Shown piece by piece: positions 1-9,338 of a DNA stretch of 64,000 nt. Location of the stretch: assembly GCF_000619905.2 (NCBI RefSeq), contig NZ_CP012371.1, positions 1,488,001 to 1,552,000 on the forward strand. Reading direction: 5' to 3'. How positions within the stretch are numbered: position 1 is the stretch's first letter; every line of letters starts with the position of its first letter. The notes beneath the pieces were generated by a model. That model was given only the letters and a program-made list of their open reading frames with translations, did no database searches and was not told the origin of the DNA. This stretch comes from Nitrosospira briensis C-128 (GTDB lineage Bacteria > Pseudomonadota > Gammaproteobacteria > Burkholderiales > Nitrosomonadaceae). Both the position numbers and the translations under genes were made by a program.

Positions 1-1
1 T

Positions 2-520
2 TTGATGGCATTGCGCGACAAAGCCATGTTCGAGCTGTGCTATTCATCCGGGCTACGGCTGGGAGAGCTCGCTGGCCTGAAACCCGAGGATCTGAGTCTG
101 GACGACGGCACAGCACGAGTTATCGGCAAAGGTGGAAAAACGCGCATCGTGCCCGTCGGCAGCAAGGCGGCGCAAGCCTTGCGCGAATGGATGAAACAAC
201 GCCAGGCGCTGGCCAAACCCGGCGAAACTGCACTATTCATGTCACGATATGGCAAGAATATCAGCCGCCGATCGATCGATCAGCGGCTGAAAATCCAGGC
301 GATGCGTCAAGGAATCAGCGCCAATATTCACCCTCACGTGCTACGGCATTCGTTTGCCTCGCACCTGTTACAATCCAGCGGCGATTTACGGGCTGTGCAG
401 GAGATGCTAGGGCACGCCAGCATCAGCACTACCCAGGTTTATACCCATCTGGATTTCCAGCATTTGTCGAAGATCTACGATGCGGCCCACCCACGTGCCA
501 GGAAGAAGGAAAAAAGTTAG
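2..520 (+). CDS. xerC: Tyrosine recombinase XerC, C-terminal part (5' end outside window)
   Basis: This is the catalytic half of a tyrosine recombinase that resolves chromosome dimers with XerD at dif. The visible part holds the whole active site: Arg in SSGLRLGEL, Lys in GKGGKTR, His-x-x-Arg in HVLRHSF, His in LGHAS and the Tyr nucleophile in TQVYTHL. The N-terminal SAM-like DNA-binding domain lies upstream of the window, so the first codon shown is not the real start. The position directly before hslVU is the common xerC-hslV-hslU order of proteobacteria, which favours XerC over XerD. That family choice rests on context; the catalytic residues are seen directly. Confidence 0.93.
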   Translation: MMALRDKAMFELCYSSGLRLGELAGLKPEDLSLDDGTARVIGKGGKTRIVPVGSKAAQALREWMKQRQALAKPGETALFMSRYGKNISRRSIDQRLKIQAMRQGISANIHPHVLRHSFASHLLQSSGDLRAVQEMLGHASISTTQVYTHLDFQHLSKIYDAAHPRARKKEKS

Positions 521-540
521 ATCTTCAGGGACCATACAGC

Positions 541-571
541 TTGCGTTTTCTCTGCGGATCAGCGTTATAAT
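541..571 (+). promoter_or_regulatory. Possible sigma-70 promoter before hslV
   Basis: A perfect TATAAT lies at 566-571. A TTGCGT at 541-546 could act as -35, with a long 19-base spacer. It sits between the xerC stop and the hslV start. No heat-shock (sigma-32) pattern is obvious. The -10 match is clear but the -35 assignment is weak. Confidence 0.35.
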
Positions 572-600
572 CTTCGCTCAATCATCACGCGACAACTTCC

Positions 601-1137
601 ATGCTAGAACATCGCGGTACAACCATACTTTCCGCTCGACGAGGCGCCCAAGTCGCGCTTGGGGGAGATGGCCAGGTAACTTTAGGCGCCATTGTCGCCA
701 AGGCGAGCGCGCGCAAGGTACGCAGGCTTTACCATGAAAAGATACTTGCGGGGTTTGCCGGCGGAACCGCTGATGCTTTTACCTTGTTTGAGCGGTTTGA
801 AGGTAAGCTTGAAAGGCATCAGGGGCACCTGATGCGCTCGGCGGTTGAGCTGGCGAAGGACTGGCGCACCGATCGAATTTTACGTCGACTGGAGGCGATG
901 CTCGTCGTCGCCGACCTGACTACTACGCTCATCATAACGGGATCGGGCGACGTGATCGAGCCCGAGTTCGGTATTGCTGCGATTGGTAGTGGCGGCGCTT
1001 ACGCTCACTCCGCTGCACGTGCCCTGTTGGATAACACCAGTATGACGCCGGTGGAAATCGTCAAGAAGGCGCTGGTCATCGCCGGCGATCTGTGCATTTA
1101 TACCAATCAGAACCATGTTATCGAGGTACTCGAGTAA
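601..1137 (+). CDS. hslV: ATP-dependent protease HslVU, peptidase subunit HslV
   Basis: HslV is the N-terminal-threonine peptidase of the HslVU (ClpYQ) protease, which degrades misfolded and regulatory proteins in the cytoplasm. The protein has 178 residues, the usual length. The family block [11 protein letters not shown] is present, and removal of a six-residue propeptide (MLEHRG) would expose the catalytic Thr7. The conserved GGDGQVTLG and [17 protein letters not shown] blocks and the IGSGG turn are all seen. The propeptide form, rather than Met-Thr-Thr as in E. coli, is common in betaproteobacteria. It is followed by hslU after 179 bases and probably shares its transcript. Confidence 0.97.
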   Translation: MLEHRGTTILSARRGAQVALGGDGQVTLGAIVAKASARKVRRLYHEKILAGFAGGTADAFTLFERFEGKLERHQGHLMRSAVELAKDWRTDRILRRLEAMLVVADLTTTLIITGSGDVIEPEFGIAAIGSGGAYAHSAARALLDNTSMTPVEIVKKALVIAGDLCIYTNQNHVIEVLE

Positions 1138-1316
1138 ACTGAAAAACTTGTACGGTAATCGAGGAATATAACCGTGGAAGATGACCTGAATGACAGGGGT
1201 AAAAATATATGCCTCTCGGCGAATGAGCGCGGGGCAGCATAGTCGCGCATATCGCATGCCTCCACCTTGGTTCACCTTAGCTTCGTACCTCTCGCATTTA
1301 TCACCGGCCTGAAATC

Positions 1317-2648
1317 ATGTCACAACTGACCCCGCAGGAAATCGTCCACGAACTGGATAAACACATCATCGGCCAGGACAGCGCCAAACGCTCCGTGGCC
1401 ATTGCCCTGAGAAATCGCTGGCGCAGGCAACAGGTAATGGATCCCCTTCGGCAGGAGATTACGCCAAAAAATATCTTAATGATCGGCCCGACCGGTGTTG
1501 GCAAGACCGAAATTGCGCGACGTCTGGCTAAACTGGCCGGGGCGCCCTTCATCAAGGTGGAAGCGACCAAATTCACTGAGGTGGGGTATGTCGGGCGGGA
1601 TGTCGATTCGATCATCCGCGATTTGGTGGAAGCCGCCGTCAAGCAATCCCGTGAGCAGGAAACGCATAAAATGCGCGCGCGTGCGGAAGATCATGCGGAA
1701 GAGCGCATCCTTGATGTTCTGCTGCCTGCCGCGAGAGAGATGGGTGTGCAGACGGAGGTGGGGGAGATGGAAAATACCACCCGGCAGAAATTCCGCAAAA
1801 GATTGCGTGAAGGTGAGCTCGACGATAAGGAAATCGAGATAGAGGTGTCGTCCGCGCACACCCATATGGAAATCTTCGCTCCCCCCGGAATGGAGGAATT
1901 GACGACCCAAATTCAAGGAATGTTCCAGAACCTCGGCGGAGAGCGGAAGAAAACCCGCAAGCTGAGAATTCGGGAAGCATTGAAAATCATTATCGATGAG
2001 GAAGCGTCCAAGCTGGTCAATGATGAAGAATTGAAGCTTCACGCGGTGCAGAATGTTGAGCAGAACGGTATCGTATTCCTTGACGAAATCGATAAAATCA
2101 CAAGCCGGTCCGAAAGTTCCGGCGCGGATGTCTCGCGCCAGGGCGTTCAGCGCGACCTGTTGCCGCTGGTGGAGGGCACCACCGTTTCAACCAAGTACGG
2201 CATGATCAAAACAGATCATATCCTGTTCATTGCGAGCGGCGCATTTCATCTGGCCAAGCCTTCCGACCTGATCCCTGAATTGCAGGGGCGCTTTCCGATT
2301 CGTGTCGAACTCGCGAGCCTTAGCGCTGACGATTTTGTGCAGATCCTCACCAATACGGACGCCTGTCTGACGCGTCAATATGAGGCGCTGCTGGAAACCG
2401 AAGGCATCAAGCTGGAATTCACGCCCGACGCGGTGAAGCGCTTGGCGGAGATTGCGTTTGCGGTTAACGAGAAAACCGAGAACATCGGCGCGAGACGTCT
2501 CTATACCGCGATGGAAAAGCTTCTGGAAGAGGTATCCTTCGATGCCGAAAAACATCGTGATACTAAAGTTGTCGTCGATGCGGCGTATGTGGATGCGCGG
2601 CTCAACACTTTATCGCAAAGTGAAGACTTGGCACGCTACGTGCTCTAG
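1317..2648 (+). CDS. hslU: ATP-dependent protease HslVU, ATPase subunit HslU
   Basis: HslU is the AAA+ unfoldase that feeds substrates to HslV. It has 443 residues, the family norm. Walker A GPTGVGKT is at residues 57-64, the pore loop GYVGRD at 90-95, and Walker [10 protein letters not shown] in the second half after the I-domain insertion. The C-terminal tail EDLARYVL, which inserts into HslV to activate it, is intact. The stop codon TAG lies inside a CTAG that also forms the left edge of a small repeat element (2645-2736). The protein is not visibly shortened by this. Confidence 0.98.
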   Translation: MSQLTPQEIVHELDKHIIGQDSAKRSVAIALRNRWRRQQVMDPLRQEITPKNILMIGPTGVGKTEIARRLAKLAGAPFIKVEATKFTEVGYVGRDVDSIIRDLVEAAVKQSREQETHKMRARAEDHAEERILDVLLPAAREMGVQTEVGEMENTTRQKFRKRLREGELDDKEIEIEVSSAHTHMEIFAPPGMEELTTQIQGMFQNLGGERKKTRKLRIREALKIIIDEEASKLVNDEELKLHAVQNVEQNGIVFLDEIDKITSRSESSGADVSRQGVQRDLLPLVEGTTVSTKYGMIKTDHILFIASGAFHLAKPSDLIPELQGRFPIRVELASLSADDFVQILTNTDACLTRQYEALLETEGIKLEFTPDAVKRLAEIAFAVNEKTENIGARRLYTAMEKLLEEVSFDAEKHRDTKVVVDAAYVDARLNTLSQSEDLARYVL

Positions 2649-2736
2649 CAGCTTGTCGGACTTAAGTAAATCGGCTGCAAAAGCGTCTGGCTGGTTCATA
2701 TTTCGCTGCAATTCTTCAGGTCCGACAGGCCGCTAG
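2645..2736. repeat. MITE-like repeat, short copy, abutting the hslU stop codon
   Basis: An 84-base element (2649-2732) lies between two CTAG tetramers (2645-2648 and 2733-2736). Its ends are imperfect inverted repeats: CAGCTTGTCGGACTT at the left and AGGTCCGACAGGCCG at the right, 12 of 15 bases pairing. A second, longer copy in inverted orientation is at 49697-49860. The short copy lacks a 75-base internal segment that the long copy has between two GCRGCGAAA repeats. CTAG on both sides looks like a target-site duplication. No transposase is encoded. Confidence 0.8.
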
Positions 2737-2955
2737 CTGGCAAATCCTGATGTCCTCGAGCAGTTTTCATTCCGTCTTCATGTAGAAGAAAACCATCTTG
2801 CCAGACGGTGCAACGAGACCTGATCTGTTACAATCCCAATCTGCGGCGTTCGCTCCACGTCTTCACGCCGTCCATTCTGTTTTTCGAACTTATCCGTCTG
2901 CCTAAGACTGGCGTCTCGCAATCGAGGCGACAGGCCGATGTTACCTTGGAGTTTT

Positions 2956-4287
2956 ATGTCTTTCTCTACCTTCGGCCTGTCCGATGAAATCCTTCGTGCC
3001 GTGATTGAACGTGGCTATACCGATCCAACGCCCATTCAGCTGCAAGCCATCCCCGCAGTGCTGGCGGGCGGCGATCTAATGGCCGGGGCTCAGACCGGCA
3101 CTGGCAAAACCGCTGCATTTACCTTGCCCATCCTGCATCGCTTGTCGGACAGGAGCGTCAAGGGACCATCCAGCGGCAGACCGCCGATACGCGCGCTAGT
3201 TCTCGTCCCTACGCGCGAACTGGCAGCACAGGTGGAGGAAAGCATACGTATCTATGGCAAATACCTGAAGCTGAGTTCGATGATAATGATTGGCGGGGTC
3301 AATATCAATCCGCAGATCACCCGCCTGAAGAGCCGCGTCGATATTCTGGTTGCCACCCCCGGCCGCCTGCTGGATCACGTGCAGCAAAAAACGCTTGATC
3401 TGTCGCACGTTGAAATCCTGGTGCTGGACGAGGCTGACCGCATGCTCGACATGGGCTTCATTCGCGACATTAAAAAAATACTCATGCTGCTGCCCGCACA
3501 GCGGCAGAATCTGCTGTTCTCCGCCACTTTTTCCGACGGCATTCGTGCGTTGGCAGCAGGCTTGCTCAACCAACCGGCCATGATCGATGTTGCGGCACGC
3601 AACGCAACCGCTGCCAATGTGACGCATATCGTGCATCCGGTGGATCGTGAGCGAAAACGTGACCTGCTTGCCCATCTTATCAAGCAGCACCGCTGGTCGC
3701 AGGTGCTGGTATTCACCCGTACCAAGCACGGCGCCAACAAACTGGCTGAGCATCTGGTCGCGAGCGGCATTCCATCGCTTGCCATACACGGCAATAAAAG
3801 CCAGTCCGCGCGCACGCGGGCACTGGCGGAATTCAAGACCGGCAGCCTGCAGGTACTGGTAGCCACCGATATTGCCGCACGCGGAATCGATATCAGCGAA
3901 TTACCGCATGTAGTCAACTTTGAATTGCCCAACGTGGCGGAGGATTATGTTCACCGTATCGGACGCACCGGGCGGGCGGGGGCGGAAGGAGATGCGGTGT
4001 CGCTGGTATGCGTGGACGAGCTCAAGCTGTTGACGGATATCGAAAGGCTGATCAAACGGGATTTAGCCAGCGAAATTATCGCTGGCTTCGAGCCAGACCC
4101 GCGAATCAAGGCCGAGCCGATCGTAAATGGTGGCGGGGGACAGCGCCGCTCGCCGCCTGGACTCCCCGGACGTAGTCAACGAAGAGGAGGCCAGCCTGGT
4201 AACAAGCTGCCATCCGCCAGATTATCTACGGGACCCGCTGCCGGTCGCATGCCCGCACTGCAGCGTTCGGGCGGGCGTGGCCGTTGA
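2956..4287 (+). CDS. rhlE: DEAD-box ATP-dependent RNA helicase, RhlE type
   Basis: This enzyme unwinds short RNA duplexes during ribosome assembly, mRNA turnover or cold adaptation. Counting from the chosen start, the Q motif GYTDPTPIQ is at 20-28, motif I AQTGTGKT at 45-52, PTRELA at 85-90, TPGR at 134-137, DEAD at 158-161, SAT at 189-191, and [10 protein letters not shown] in the second RecA domain. A basic Gly/Arg/Pro tail ends the protein. I chose the ATG at 2956 because GGAG sits four bases upstream and the protein then begins MSFSTFGLS, as RhlE proteins do; an ATG at 2938 is also in frame. RhlE is favoured over other DEAD-box paralogs by the N-terminus only. Confidence 0.92.
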   Translation: MSFSTFGLSDEILRAVIERGYTDPTPIQLQAIPAVLAGGDLMAGAQTGTGKTAAFTLPILHRLSDRSVKGPSSGRPPIRALVLVPTRELAAQVEESIRIYGKYLKLSSMIMIGGVNINPQITRLKSRVDILVATPGRLLDHVQQKTLDLSHVEILVLDEADRMLDMGFIRDIKKILMLLPAQRQNLLFSATFSDGIRALAAGLLNQPAMIDVAARNATAANVTHIVHPVDRERKRDLLAHLIKQHRWSQVLVFTRTKHGANKLAEHLVASGIPSLAIHGNKSQSARTRALAEFKTGSLQVLVATDIAARGIDISELPHVVNFELPNVAEDYVHRIGRTGRAGAEGDAVSLVCVDELKLLTDIERLIKRDLASEIIAGFEPDPRIKAEPIVNGGGGQRRSPPGLPGRSQRRGGQPGNKLPSARLSTGPAAGRMPALQRSGGRGR

Positions 4288-4444
4288 TATGGTTTATTCC
4301 ATTCCGGGGTATGCCAAGCGTTGCTCGATGATCCGGGGAAACTTGCGACGCAGTACCATTTTCAACCGTTGGGACGGCGGGGAAATATCGGTATCGATAC
4401 GGCGGAGAATGCGCTTCGTGAAGGAGTGACGAATGGAGGCGGAA

Positions 4445-5656
4445 CTATGCGAACTGGCCGGCAGCATACCCGGATGCCCAGGCCCACTGGAAATTGAACC
4501 CACCCAGGTGTCCCGTTACGTCCACCACTTCGCCTATAAAATAAAGCCCGGGCACTTTTTTCGCTTCCATGCTTTTGGACGATAATTCCCGGGTATCCAC
4601 GCCGCCGAGCGTGACTTCCGCCTTTCTGTAGCCCGCAGTCCCATCCGGAATAACCTGCCAGTCGTGCAACTGTGCGGCGATCTGTTTCAGGCGCTTGTCA
4701 CTGTACTGGTTTACCGGCGCGGTTGGTTGCCCATGCATGACCGTTTCGCACCAGACCCGTGCAAAACGCCGGGGCAGATGCTGCGCTAACAGATTGGATA
4801 GCAGCGTGGTGCTATGTTTATGATCGAGCAGCCACCCCGCCGCGTCGAGATCCGGCAGCAGGTCGACATGCAGCGGTAATCCCGGCCGCCAGTATGAAGA
4901 AATCTGCAATATCGCAGGACCGCTCAAGCCGCGGTGCGTGATCAACAGATTCTCGCGGAATCGGGCGCCATTGCAACTCACTACTGCATCAAGCGCAACG
5001 CCAGGAATTCCTGAAAAACCGGCCAGTTGCTGGGGTGCGAAAATCAACGGAACCAATCCTGGTCGCAGAGGGGTAACCGCGATATCGAATTGCTCCGCGA
5101 TGCGATATCCGAAGGGACTTGCGCCAATTTGTGGAATGGAGAGGCCGCCGGTAGCAATTACCACTGCATCCGTTGCCAATGTGCCACGGTCGGTTTCCAG
5201 CACGAACCTGGAACCGTTGACGCCGAGTAGGCCTACATTACTCACCTGGCACGGCATTTCCCACTCGACGCCGGCACTATCGCATTCGTGCCGCAGGAGG
5301 TCGATGATTTGCTGGGAACGGTCGTCGCAGAATAATTGCCCCAGCTTCTTTTCGTGATAGCGAATCCGATGCTTTTCCATCAGTGCGATAAAGTGTTGGG
5401 GCGTAAAGCGGGACAATGCCGATCGGCAGAAATGCGGATTTTGTGAGAGAAAAGCTTCCGGGCCGGTGTGGAGATTGGTGAAATTACAACGTCCGCCACC
5501 GGAGATTCGGATTTTCTCCGCCAGCTTGCTTGCATGTTCCAATACCAGAACGGACCGCCCGCGCTTTCCCGCCTCGATTGCGCACATCATGCCGGCCGCC
5601 CCGGCACCTATCACCACTACGTCTTTTTTTGATTTCATGTGGCGTATCGCAGCCAT
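4445..5656 (-). CDS. BaiN/HI0933-family NAD(P)/FAD-dependent oxidoreductase
   Basis: This is a flavoprotein of the HI0933/BaiN family, whose cellular substrate is mostly unknown. A Rossmann FAD motif VVVIGAGAAGMMCAIEAG is near the N-terminus, followed by ISGGGRCNFTN, the ATGGLSIPQIG block and the C-terminal GHLGGFNFQWAWASG block, all typical of the family. The length of about 400 residues is normal. The start is uncertain: ATG at 5656 or at 5638 (MKSKKDVVV), and neither has a strong ribosome-binding site. It follows the methyltransferase gene by nine bases, so the two are likely co-transcribed. It converges on the rhlE-like gene. Confidence 0.88.
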   Translation of the reverse strand: MAAIRHMKSKKDVVVIGAGAAGMMCAIEAGKRGRSVLVLEHASKLAEKIRISGGGRCNFTNLHTGPEAFLSQNPHFCRSALSRFTPQHFIALMEKHRIRYHEKKLGQLFCDDRSQQIIDLLRHECDSAGVEWEMPCQVSNVGLLGVNGSRFVLETDRGTLATDAVVIATGGLSIPQIGASPFGYRIAEQFDIAVTPLRPGLVPLIFAPQQLAGFSGIPGVALDAVVSCNGARFRENLLITHRGLSGPAILQISSYWRPGLPLHVDLLPDLDAAGWLLDHKHSTTLLSNLLAQHLPRRFARVWCETVMHGQPTAPVNQYSDKRLKQIAAQLHDWQVIPDGTAGYRKAEVTLGGVDTRELSSKSMEAKKVPGLYFIGEVVDVTGHLGGFNFQWAWASGYAAGQFA

Positions 5657-5665
5657 GCTCAGTGT

Positions 5666-6304
5666 TCAGCGTAATGCTGCCACTTTACGCCATACGCTGG
5701 CGAGCCATGATTGCTGTTCGAAAGGAAGGCCCGCAGGGCGATAGTAATGGGTAATTTCGACGAACCCGGCATTGGTGAGGTAGTGCCGCCAGCTTTCGAT
5801 ATGGTGATATACGCCGTAGCGCCCCTGGTTCCAGCCCTCCTCGTTATTTCCCCGGGGGTTCGAGCTGAATAACACCCCGTCCGGTTTCAGCGTTGCCCAA
5901 AGTTCCTTCAATATACGCGATAGCTCGGAAGTGGGAACATGAAACAGTGAAGCATTGGCAAATATGCCGTCGAAGTATCCATCCGGCAAATCGAGCCTGA
6001 GAAAATCCTGATGCCATACCTCGCAACCGCTATGACTGCGGGCCATCTCGACAAAAGTCATCGCCCCCTCCAGTCCTGTTGCGATATGACCTAGTTCTGC
6101 AAAAACCTTCAGGTCACGGCCTGGCCCACACCCGAAATCCAATATGTTGAAGGGCGGAACGGCCTTGATATATTGAAGCAGCGCGGCGATATTTTGCCCG
6201 ACGTCATGGTCTTTCGTTCCCGTCCAGAAAGCCTCGGCACGTTCGTTGTAGCGAGCCAGCGTAAGGTCGGTGATTTCCCCGAGATCCAGCAAATTTGGCT
6301 TCAT
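5666..6304 (-). CDS. Class I SAM-dependent methyltransferase
   Basis: This is a 212-residue Rossmann-fold methyltransferase. Motif I, ILDFGCGPGRDL, is at residues 54-65, with an acidic end of strand beta-2 (TGLEGA) and a DGIFANASLFHVP motif IV region. The sequence gives no substrate; it resembles small-molecule methyltransferases of the UbiE/MenG superfamily rather than RNA enzymes. It is the first gene of a probable two-gene unit with the BaiN-like flavoprotein. Its upstream region is occupied almost at once by a MITE-like repeat (6335-6495), so the promoter may lie inside or beyond that element. Confidence 0.85.
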   Translation of the reverse strand: MKPNLLDLGEITDLTLARYNERAEAFWTGTKDHDVGQNIAALLQYIKAVPPFNILDFGCGPGRDLKVFAELGHIATGLEGAMTFVEMARSHSGCEVWHQDFLRLDLPDGYFDGIFANASLFHVPTSELSRILKELWATLKPDGVLFSSNPRGNNEEGWNQGRYGVYHHIESWRHYLTNAGFVEITHYYRPAGLPFEQQSWLASVWRKVAALR

Positions 6305-6334
6305 ATCGGGCGACTCTCATCGAATGTGATATAA

Positions 6335-6495
6335 CCCGGACGTTTCATAAATTGACGCGCGCCCTTGCTGGTCTTTTGTTTCGCATGAAAATTTCGTTCA
6401 GTCGGGCGTATGAATAACTACGCCACTCTTTCACAAAATTTCCCTGCAAAACAAAATCCTGCGCAATCATCACGCGAATTTATGAAACATCCGGG
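6335..6495. repeat. 161-bp MITE-like element, copy A
   Basis: This 161-base element has terminal inverted repeats CCCGGACGTTTCATAAATT and the reverse complement of AATTTATGAAACATCCGGG. It is flanked on both sides by ATAA, a likely 4-base target duplication. The same element, about 95% identical by eye, occurs in inverted orientation at 9420-9580. Neither copy can code for a transposase, so movement would need one supplied in trans. The two copies bracket the MNIO/EF-hand operon. Confidence 0.88.
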
Positions 6496-6580
6496 ATAAA
6501 AATATTATCGCGATTTATTCCGTGGACAAGCGGCTATGGCTCACCCAATTGAGTAGTGTACGGAAAACAATGACATTATA

Positions 6581-7336
6581 TTATTTGGAAACACCCAGTA
6601 TCGCGCCACGCGCCATCAAATCACGCATGATTTCAAGCCCGCCCCGAATCACAACCTCGGGCGAGGGATGTCGACTTTCCATGGCCACGATTTGAAGCGC
6701 CGCTTTGCCTGTATGCTCGGCAGAAGCCAGGAGATTTATCAGGCGTGACGTAAATGCGTTTATCTCGGTGAATTGAATCTGATCATCGGCATTGCGAAAT
6801 ACGAGCAGATAGGTTTCTATTGGCGTGACTTGTGTGCGGGGACAAATACGGTGTACCGGCCAGTTATAACGAAGGTTAGCGAAAACGGGATTCAAAACCG
6901 GACGCTGTTCCAGCAAGCTACCTTCCCGGTCGATTGCTGCCCACGCCGGGGCCAGGGTTGAAATGGAAAGCGCCAGTTCTACCCATTCGTAGTGCGCGAG
7001 CTCCAGCACGAATTCCGGGTAATTTGCCGGTATCGCCTCTTCGCTCTGCAGGAAGTGGATGAACTCATCGGGTATCTGGCGAAAAAAAGGCGAACGGCTG
7101 CGATGCGTGGCAAGAAAACTGCGCATGAGTCGAGTCCACCGCCGTTTTCCCAGCACTTTATTGAGCACGGGAAAACAGGTAAGGAGAAAGCTCTCCAGAT
7201 TGTTGTAAACCAGCTTCCTGTATATTTCCATGCGCCGCCTGTCAATACCGAGCGGGCAGGGGTTTATCCTGGGGTTGCGTATATGCGCAGTGAAAGCGTA
7301 CTGGAAACGCTGAAATTCAGGAAGCGGCATACTCAT
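6581..7336 (-). CDS. DUF2063 / HvfC-BufC-type partner protein of the MNIO enzyme
   Basis: In characterised systems this family is the accessory partner of DUF692 enzymes that modify cysteines in small exported peptides. The 251-residue protein has the family's N-terminal helical block ([19 protein letters not shown], then [13 protein letters not shown]) and the later block [13 protein letters not shown]. The start ATG at 7336 overlaps the end of the DUF692 gene by 20 bases, so translation is probably coupled. It is the last gene of the four-gene minus-strand operon. About 85 bases of AT-rich DNA separate it from repeat copy A, and I see no clear terminator there. Confidence 0.9.
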   Translation of the reverse strand: MSMPLPEFQRFQYAFTAHIRNPRINPCPLGIDRRRMEIYRKLVYNNLESFLLTCFPVLNKVLGKRRWTRLMRSFLATHRSRSPFFRQIPDEFIHFLQSEEAIPANYPEFVLELAHYEWVELALSISTLAPAWAAIDREGSLLEQRPVLNPVFANLRYNWPVHRICPRTQVTPIETYLLVFRNADDQIQFTEINAFTSRLINLLASAEHTGKAALQIVAMESRHPSPEVVIRGGLEIMRDLMARGAILGVSK

Positions 7337-8168
7337 GGCCCGGCCCGTAATGCTGGGTCTGGATCAAGCCGATGCGCTCGACTTCGCGCACCAGTTCGTG
7401 GAGGGGCGGGATATTGAAATCGCGCTCCAGCAGGGTGGGCGCCACGCCGTGAATATGGTAAGTTTGTTCGAGCAATGACCATACCGGATCGATCACGTCC
7501 GCGCCATGCGTATCGATGATCAAATTCTCCGCTTCATTATAGTGACCGGCCATGTGCATATAAACGATGCGCTCGGTAGGCATCGCACGAATAAATTCAA
7601 TCGGGTCGTAGGCGTGATTGATGCTATTGACGTATACATTATTGACGTCGAGATGCAGATTGCAATCCGCCTCGACCAATACAGCGCGAATAAAGTCCGC
7701 TTCACTCATCTCGGCGATGGGTGCCTGCACATAAAACGAAGCATTTTCCAGTGCGATGCGTCGCTCCAGAATATTCTGGGTGCGGCGAACCCGTGCCGCA
7801 ACATACTTTACCGCTTCTTCAGTAAAGGGTATTGGAAGCAGATCGTATAGATGGCCATCGTCGGAACAATAGGAAAGATGTTCGGTGTAGAGTCGGATTT
7901 GGTGTCGATCCAGAAACTGACGGATCTTTTGCAACAATACCTCGTCCAGCGGCGCCGGACTGCCGATCGAGAGCGAAAGGCCATGGCAGACGAAGGGATA
8001 GCGTTCAGTGAAAATGTGCAGATCGCGCCCCAGGATGCCGCCAAGATCGATCCAGTTTTCTGGAGCAATCTCGAAGAAGTCGATGGCATCGGGAACACCG
8101 GTTTTTAATGCCGGGATCAATTCCCGCCGAAAACCGAGGCCAACGCTGGCGGGTGGCAGGAATTCCAC
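7317..8168 (-). CDS. DUF692 multinuclear non-heme iron oxidase (MNIO), HvfB/BufB type
   Basis: MNIO enzymes use an iron cluster and O2 to convert cysteines in a precursor peptide, for example into oxazolone/thioamide or thiooxazole groups that bind copper. The 283-residue protein shows the family metal-ligand pattern: [10 protein letters not shown] (His62), YTEHLSYC (Glu96/His97), ENASFY (Glu141), [10 protein letters not shown] (Asp174), YMHMAGH (His205/His209), DTHG (Asp219/His221) and TLLERD (Glu248). It lies 11 bases after the second small precursor gene and overlaps the DUF2063 partner. The precursor-enzyme-partner order matches known hvf/buf operons. The exact product modification cannot be read from sequence. 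Confidence 0.93.
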   Translation of the reverse strand: MEFLPPASVGLGFRRELIPALKTGVPDAIDFFEIAPENWIDLGGILGRDLHIFTERYPFVCHGLSLSIGSPAPLDEVLLQKIRQFLDRHQIRLYTEHLSYCSDDGHLYDLLPIPFTEEAVKYVAARVRRTQNILERRIALENASFYVQAPIAEMSEADFIRAVLVEADCNLHLDVNNVYVNSINHAYDPIEFIRAMPTERIVYMHMAGHYNEAENLIIDTHGADVIDPVWSLLEQTYHIHGVAPTLLERDFNIPPLHELVREVERIGLIQTQHYGPGHEYAAS

Positions 8169-8179
8169 GACGGGAAAAA

Positions 8180-8569
8180 TTACTTCTTCATTCCGGCATG
8201 CGGAGCTGTATTCGGCGCACTCGGCTTGGTTCCCCCATAGCTATCGGCCTCAGGCTGATCCACCGCCCCATCTTTGTTGGCATCGATCCTGTCGAAAATG
8301 TTTTCATGATGCTTGAGAAATTCTTGCTTGGTGACCTTGCCATCCTTATTGGCATCCACCATCGACATGCCGCATCGACCTTCGCCGGATTTTGCTGCAC
8401 CGCCATATTTGTTGGGGTCTACCTTATCGGCATACGCCAGCATATAGCCCTTATCCAGGGATTGAGCGGTGAAGGGGCTATCTGCTGCGGAGACAAGCGG
8501 TACGGCGCCAAGCGTAGCGGCAAGAGCGGAACCAACGGCTAGGGAAATCATGGTTTTCTTGTTGCGCAC
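8180..8569 (-). CDS. Small exported EF-hand protein with one EGRCG motif, probable MNIO substrate 2
   Basis: This 129-residue protein has a signal peptide ending at VSA-ADS (about residue 28), then one EGRCG at 63-67, whose Cys66 is its only cysteine. Two canonical EF-hand loops follow: [12 protein letters not shown] at 72-83 and [12 protein letters not shown] at 96-107. EGxCG is the motif modified by MNIO enzymes in HvfA-type peptides. The start is GTG at 8569, supported by an AGGAG eight bases upstream; a later in-frame ATG would cut the signal peptide. It is a diverged paralog of the gene at 8751-9134 (shared ADxPFTxQxLDKGYM segment). The substrate role is inferred from context and motif. 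Confidence 0.85.
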   Translation of the reverse strand: MRNKKTMISLAVGSALAATLGAVPLVSAADSPFTAQSLDKGYMLAYADKVDPNKYGGAAKSGEGRCGMSMVDANKDGKVTKQEFLKHHENIFDRIDANKDGAVDQPEADSYGGTKPSAPNTAPHAGMKK

Positions 8570-8643
8570 AGTATTTTCTCCTGAATTTTGGATGGAATAT
8601 TATGTCACAATTCGAATGAATTGGGGGTTGGCTTAGCTGGAAC

Positions 8644-8681
8644 CCCGCTTTCCTGCGCGCGATGGTGCACAGGAAAGCGGG
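8644..8681 (-). promoter_or_regulatory. Perfect 12-bp hairpin between the two precursor genes
   Basis: Arms CCCGCTTTCCTG (8644-8655) and CAGGAAAGCGGG (8670-8681) pair perfectly around a 14-base loop. No U-tract follows on either strand, so it is not a standard intrinsic terminator. Between a precursor gene and the rest of a RiPP operon, such a stem could block exonucleases or partly terminate, giving more mRNA for the first precursor than for the enzyme. That role is inference. Confidence 0.6.
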
Positions 8682-8750
8682 CCAGGCCATTCAAAACAAA
8701 GAAGATACGGATTCGACAGTAACTCTGAACAGTTCAGAAAGTATCTTTAG

Positions 8751-9134
8751 TTATTTACCGCTACCGCACTTGCCGTCTTTCATTTTGCCCTTCATCTCAT
8801 CTTTGCTGATAACGCCATCCTTGTCGGTATCCATATGTGCAAACATGGCATCGTGATGCTTGGTCCATTCTTCCTTGGTGATCTTCCCGTCACCGTTTGC
8901 GTCCGCCATAGCCGCGCCGCACCTGCCTTCGCCGCATGCACCTTCACCACCACACTTACCTTCTCCACTTTTCTTTTCGCCATATTTATGGGAATCGGCC
9001 ACCATGTAACCTTTATCGAGGGGCTGTATAGTGAATGGATTATCAGCGGCAGAAACACCCGGTACAGTACCGAGCGTAGCGACAAAAGCGGAGCCTATGG
9101 CGATAGAAATAAGGGATTTTTTGTTGGACATCAT
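8751..9134 (-). CDS. Small exported EF-hand protein with three clustered EGxCG motifs, probable MNIO substrate 1
   Basis: This 127-residue protein starts with a signal peptide (cleavage near VSA-ADN, residue 29). EGKCG (58-62), EGACG (64-68) and EGRCG (69-73) are packed together, and a fourth cysteine lies in DGKCG near the C-terminus (Cys123). Two EF-hand loops, DANGDGKITKEE (78-89) and DTDKDGVISKDE (102-113), have all expected Asp/Asn/Glu ligands. EGKCG-type repeats are the hallmark of HvfA-like substrates of DUF692 enzymes. A strong AGGAG precedes two adjacent ATG codons (9134 and 9131). It is first in the operon. Calcium binding and copper binding are predictions from motifs. Confidence 0.88.
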   Translation of the reverse strand: MMSNKKSLISIAIGSAFVATLGTVPGVSAADNPFTIQPLDKGYMVADSHKYGEKKSGEGKCGGEGACGEGRCGAAMADANGDGKITKEEWTKHHDAMFAHMDTDKDGVISKDEMKGKMKDGKCGSGK

Positions 9135-9338
9135 GTTCTCCTATATATGTTAGGGATGTTACAACGCGACTCAGCGAAAGACAGATTGTCGCGTCGACTT
9201 TTATCGACCAGTTCCTTTTTTGCGACCGGTTTCGACGCGGACGCAGATACCCGATATAAACCAACCTCCGCCATTCTTGAATAATGCGAATATCGCCGGA
9301 AGACAAGAATGACCATAAGAAACATAGCACAAATTTTG

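Noticed and set aside
8108-9284. Plus-strand frames opposite the two EF-hand genes
   Set aside because: The minus-strand genes have signal peptides, ribosome-binding sites and EF-hand loops; the plus-strand frames have none of these.
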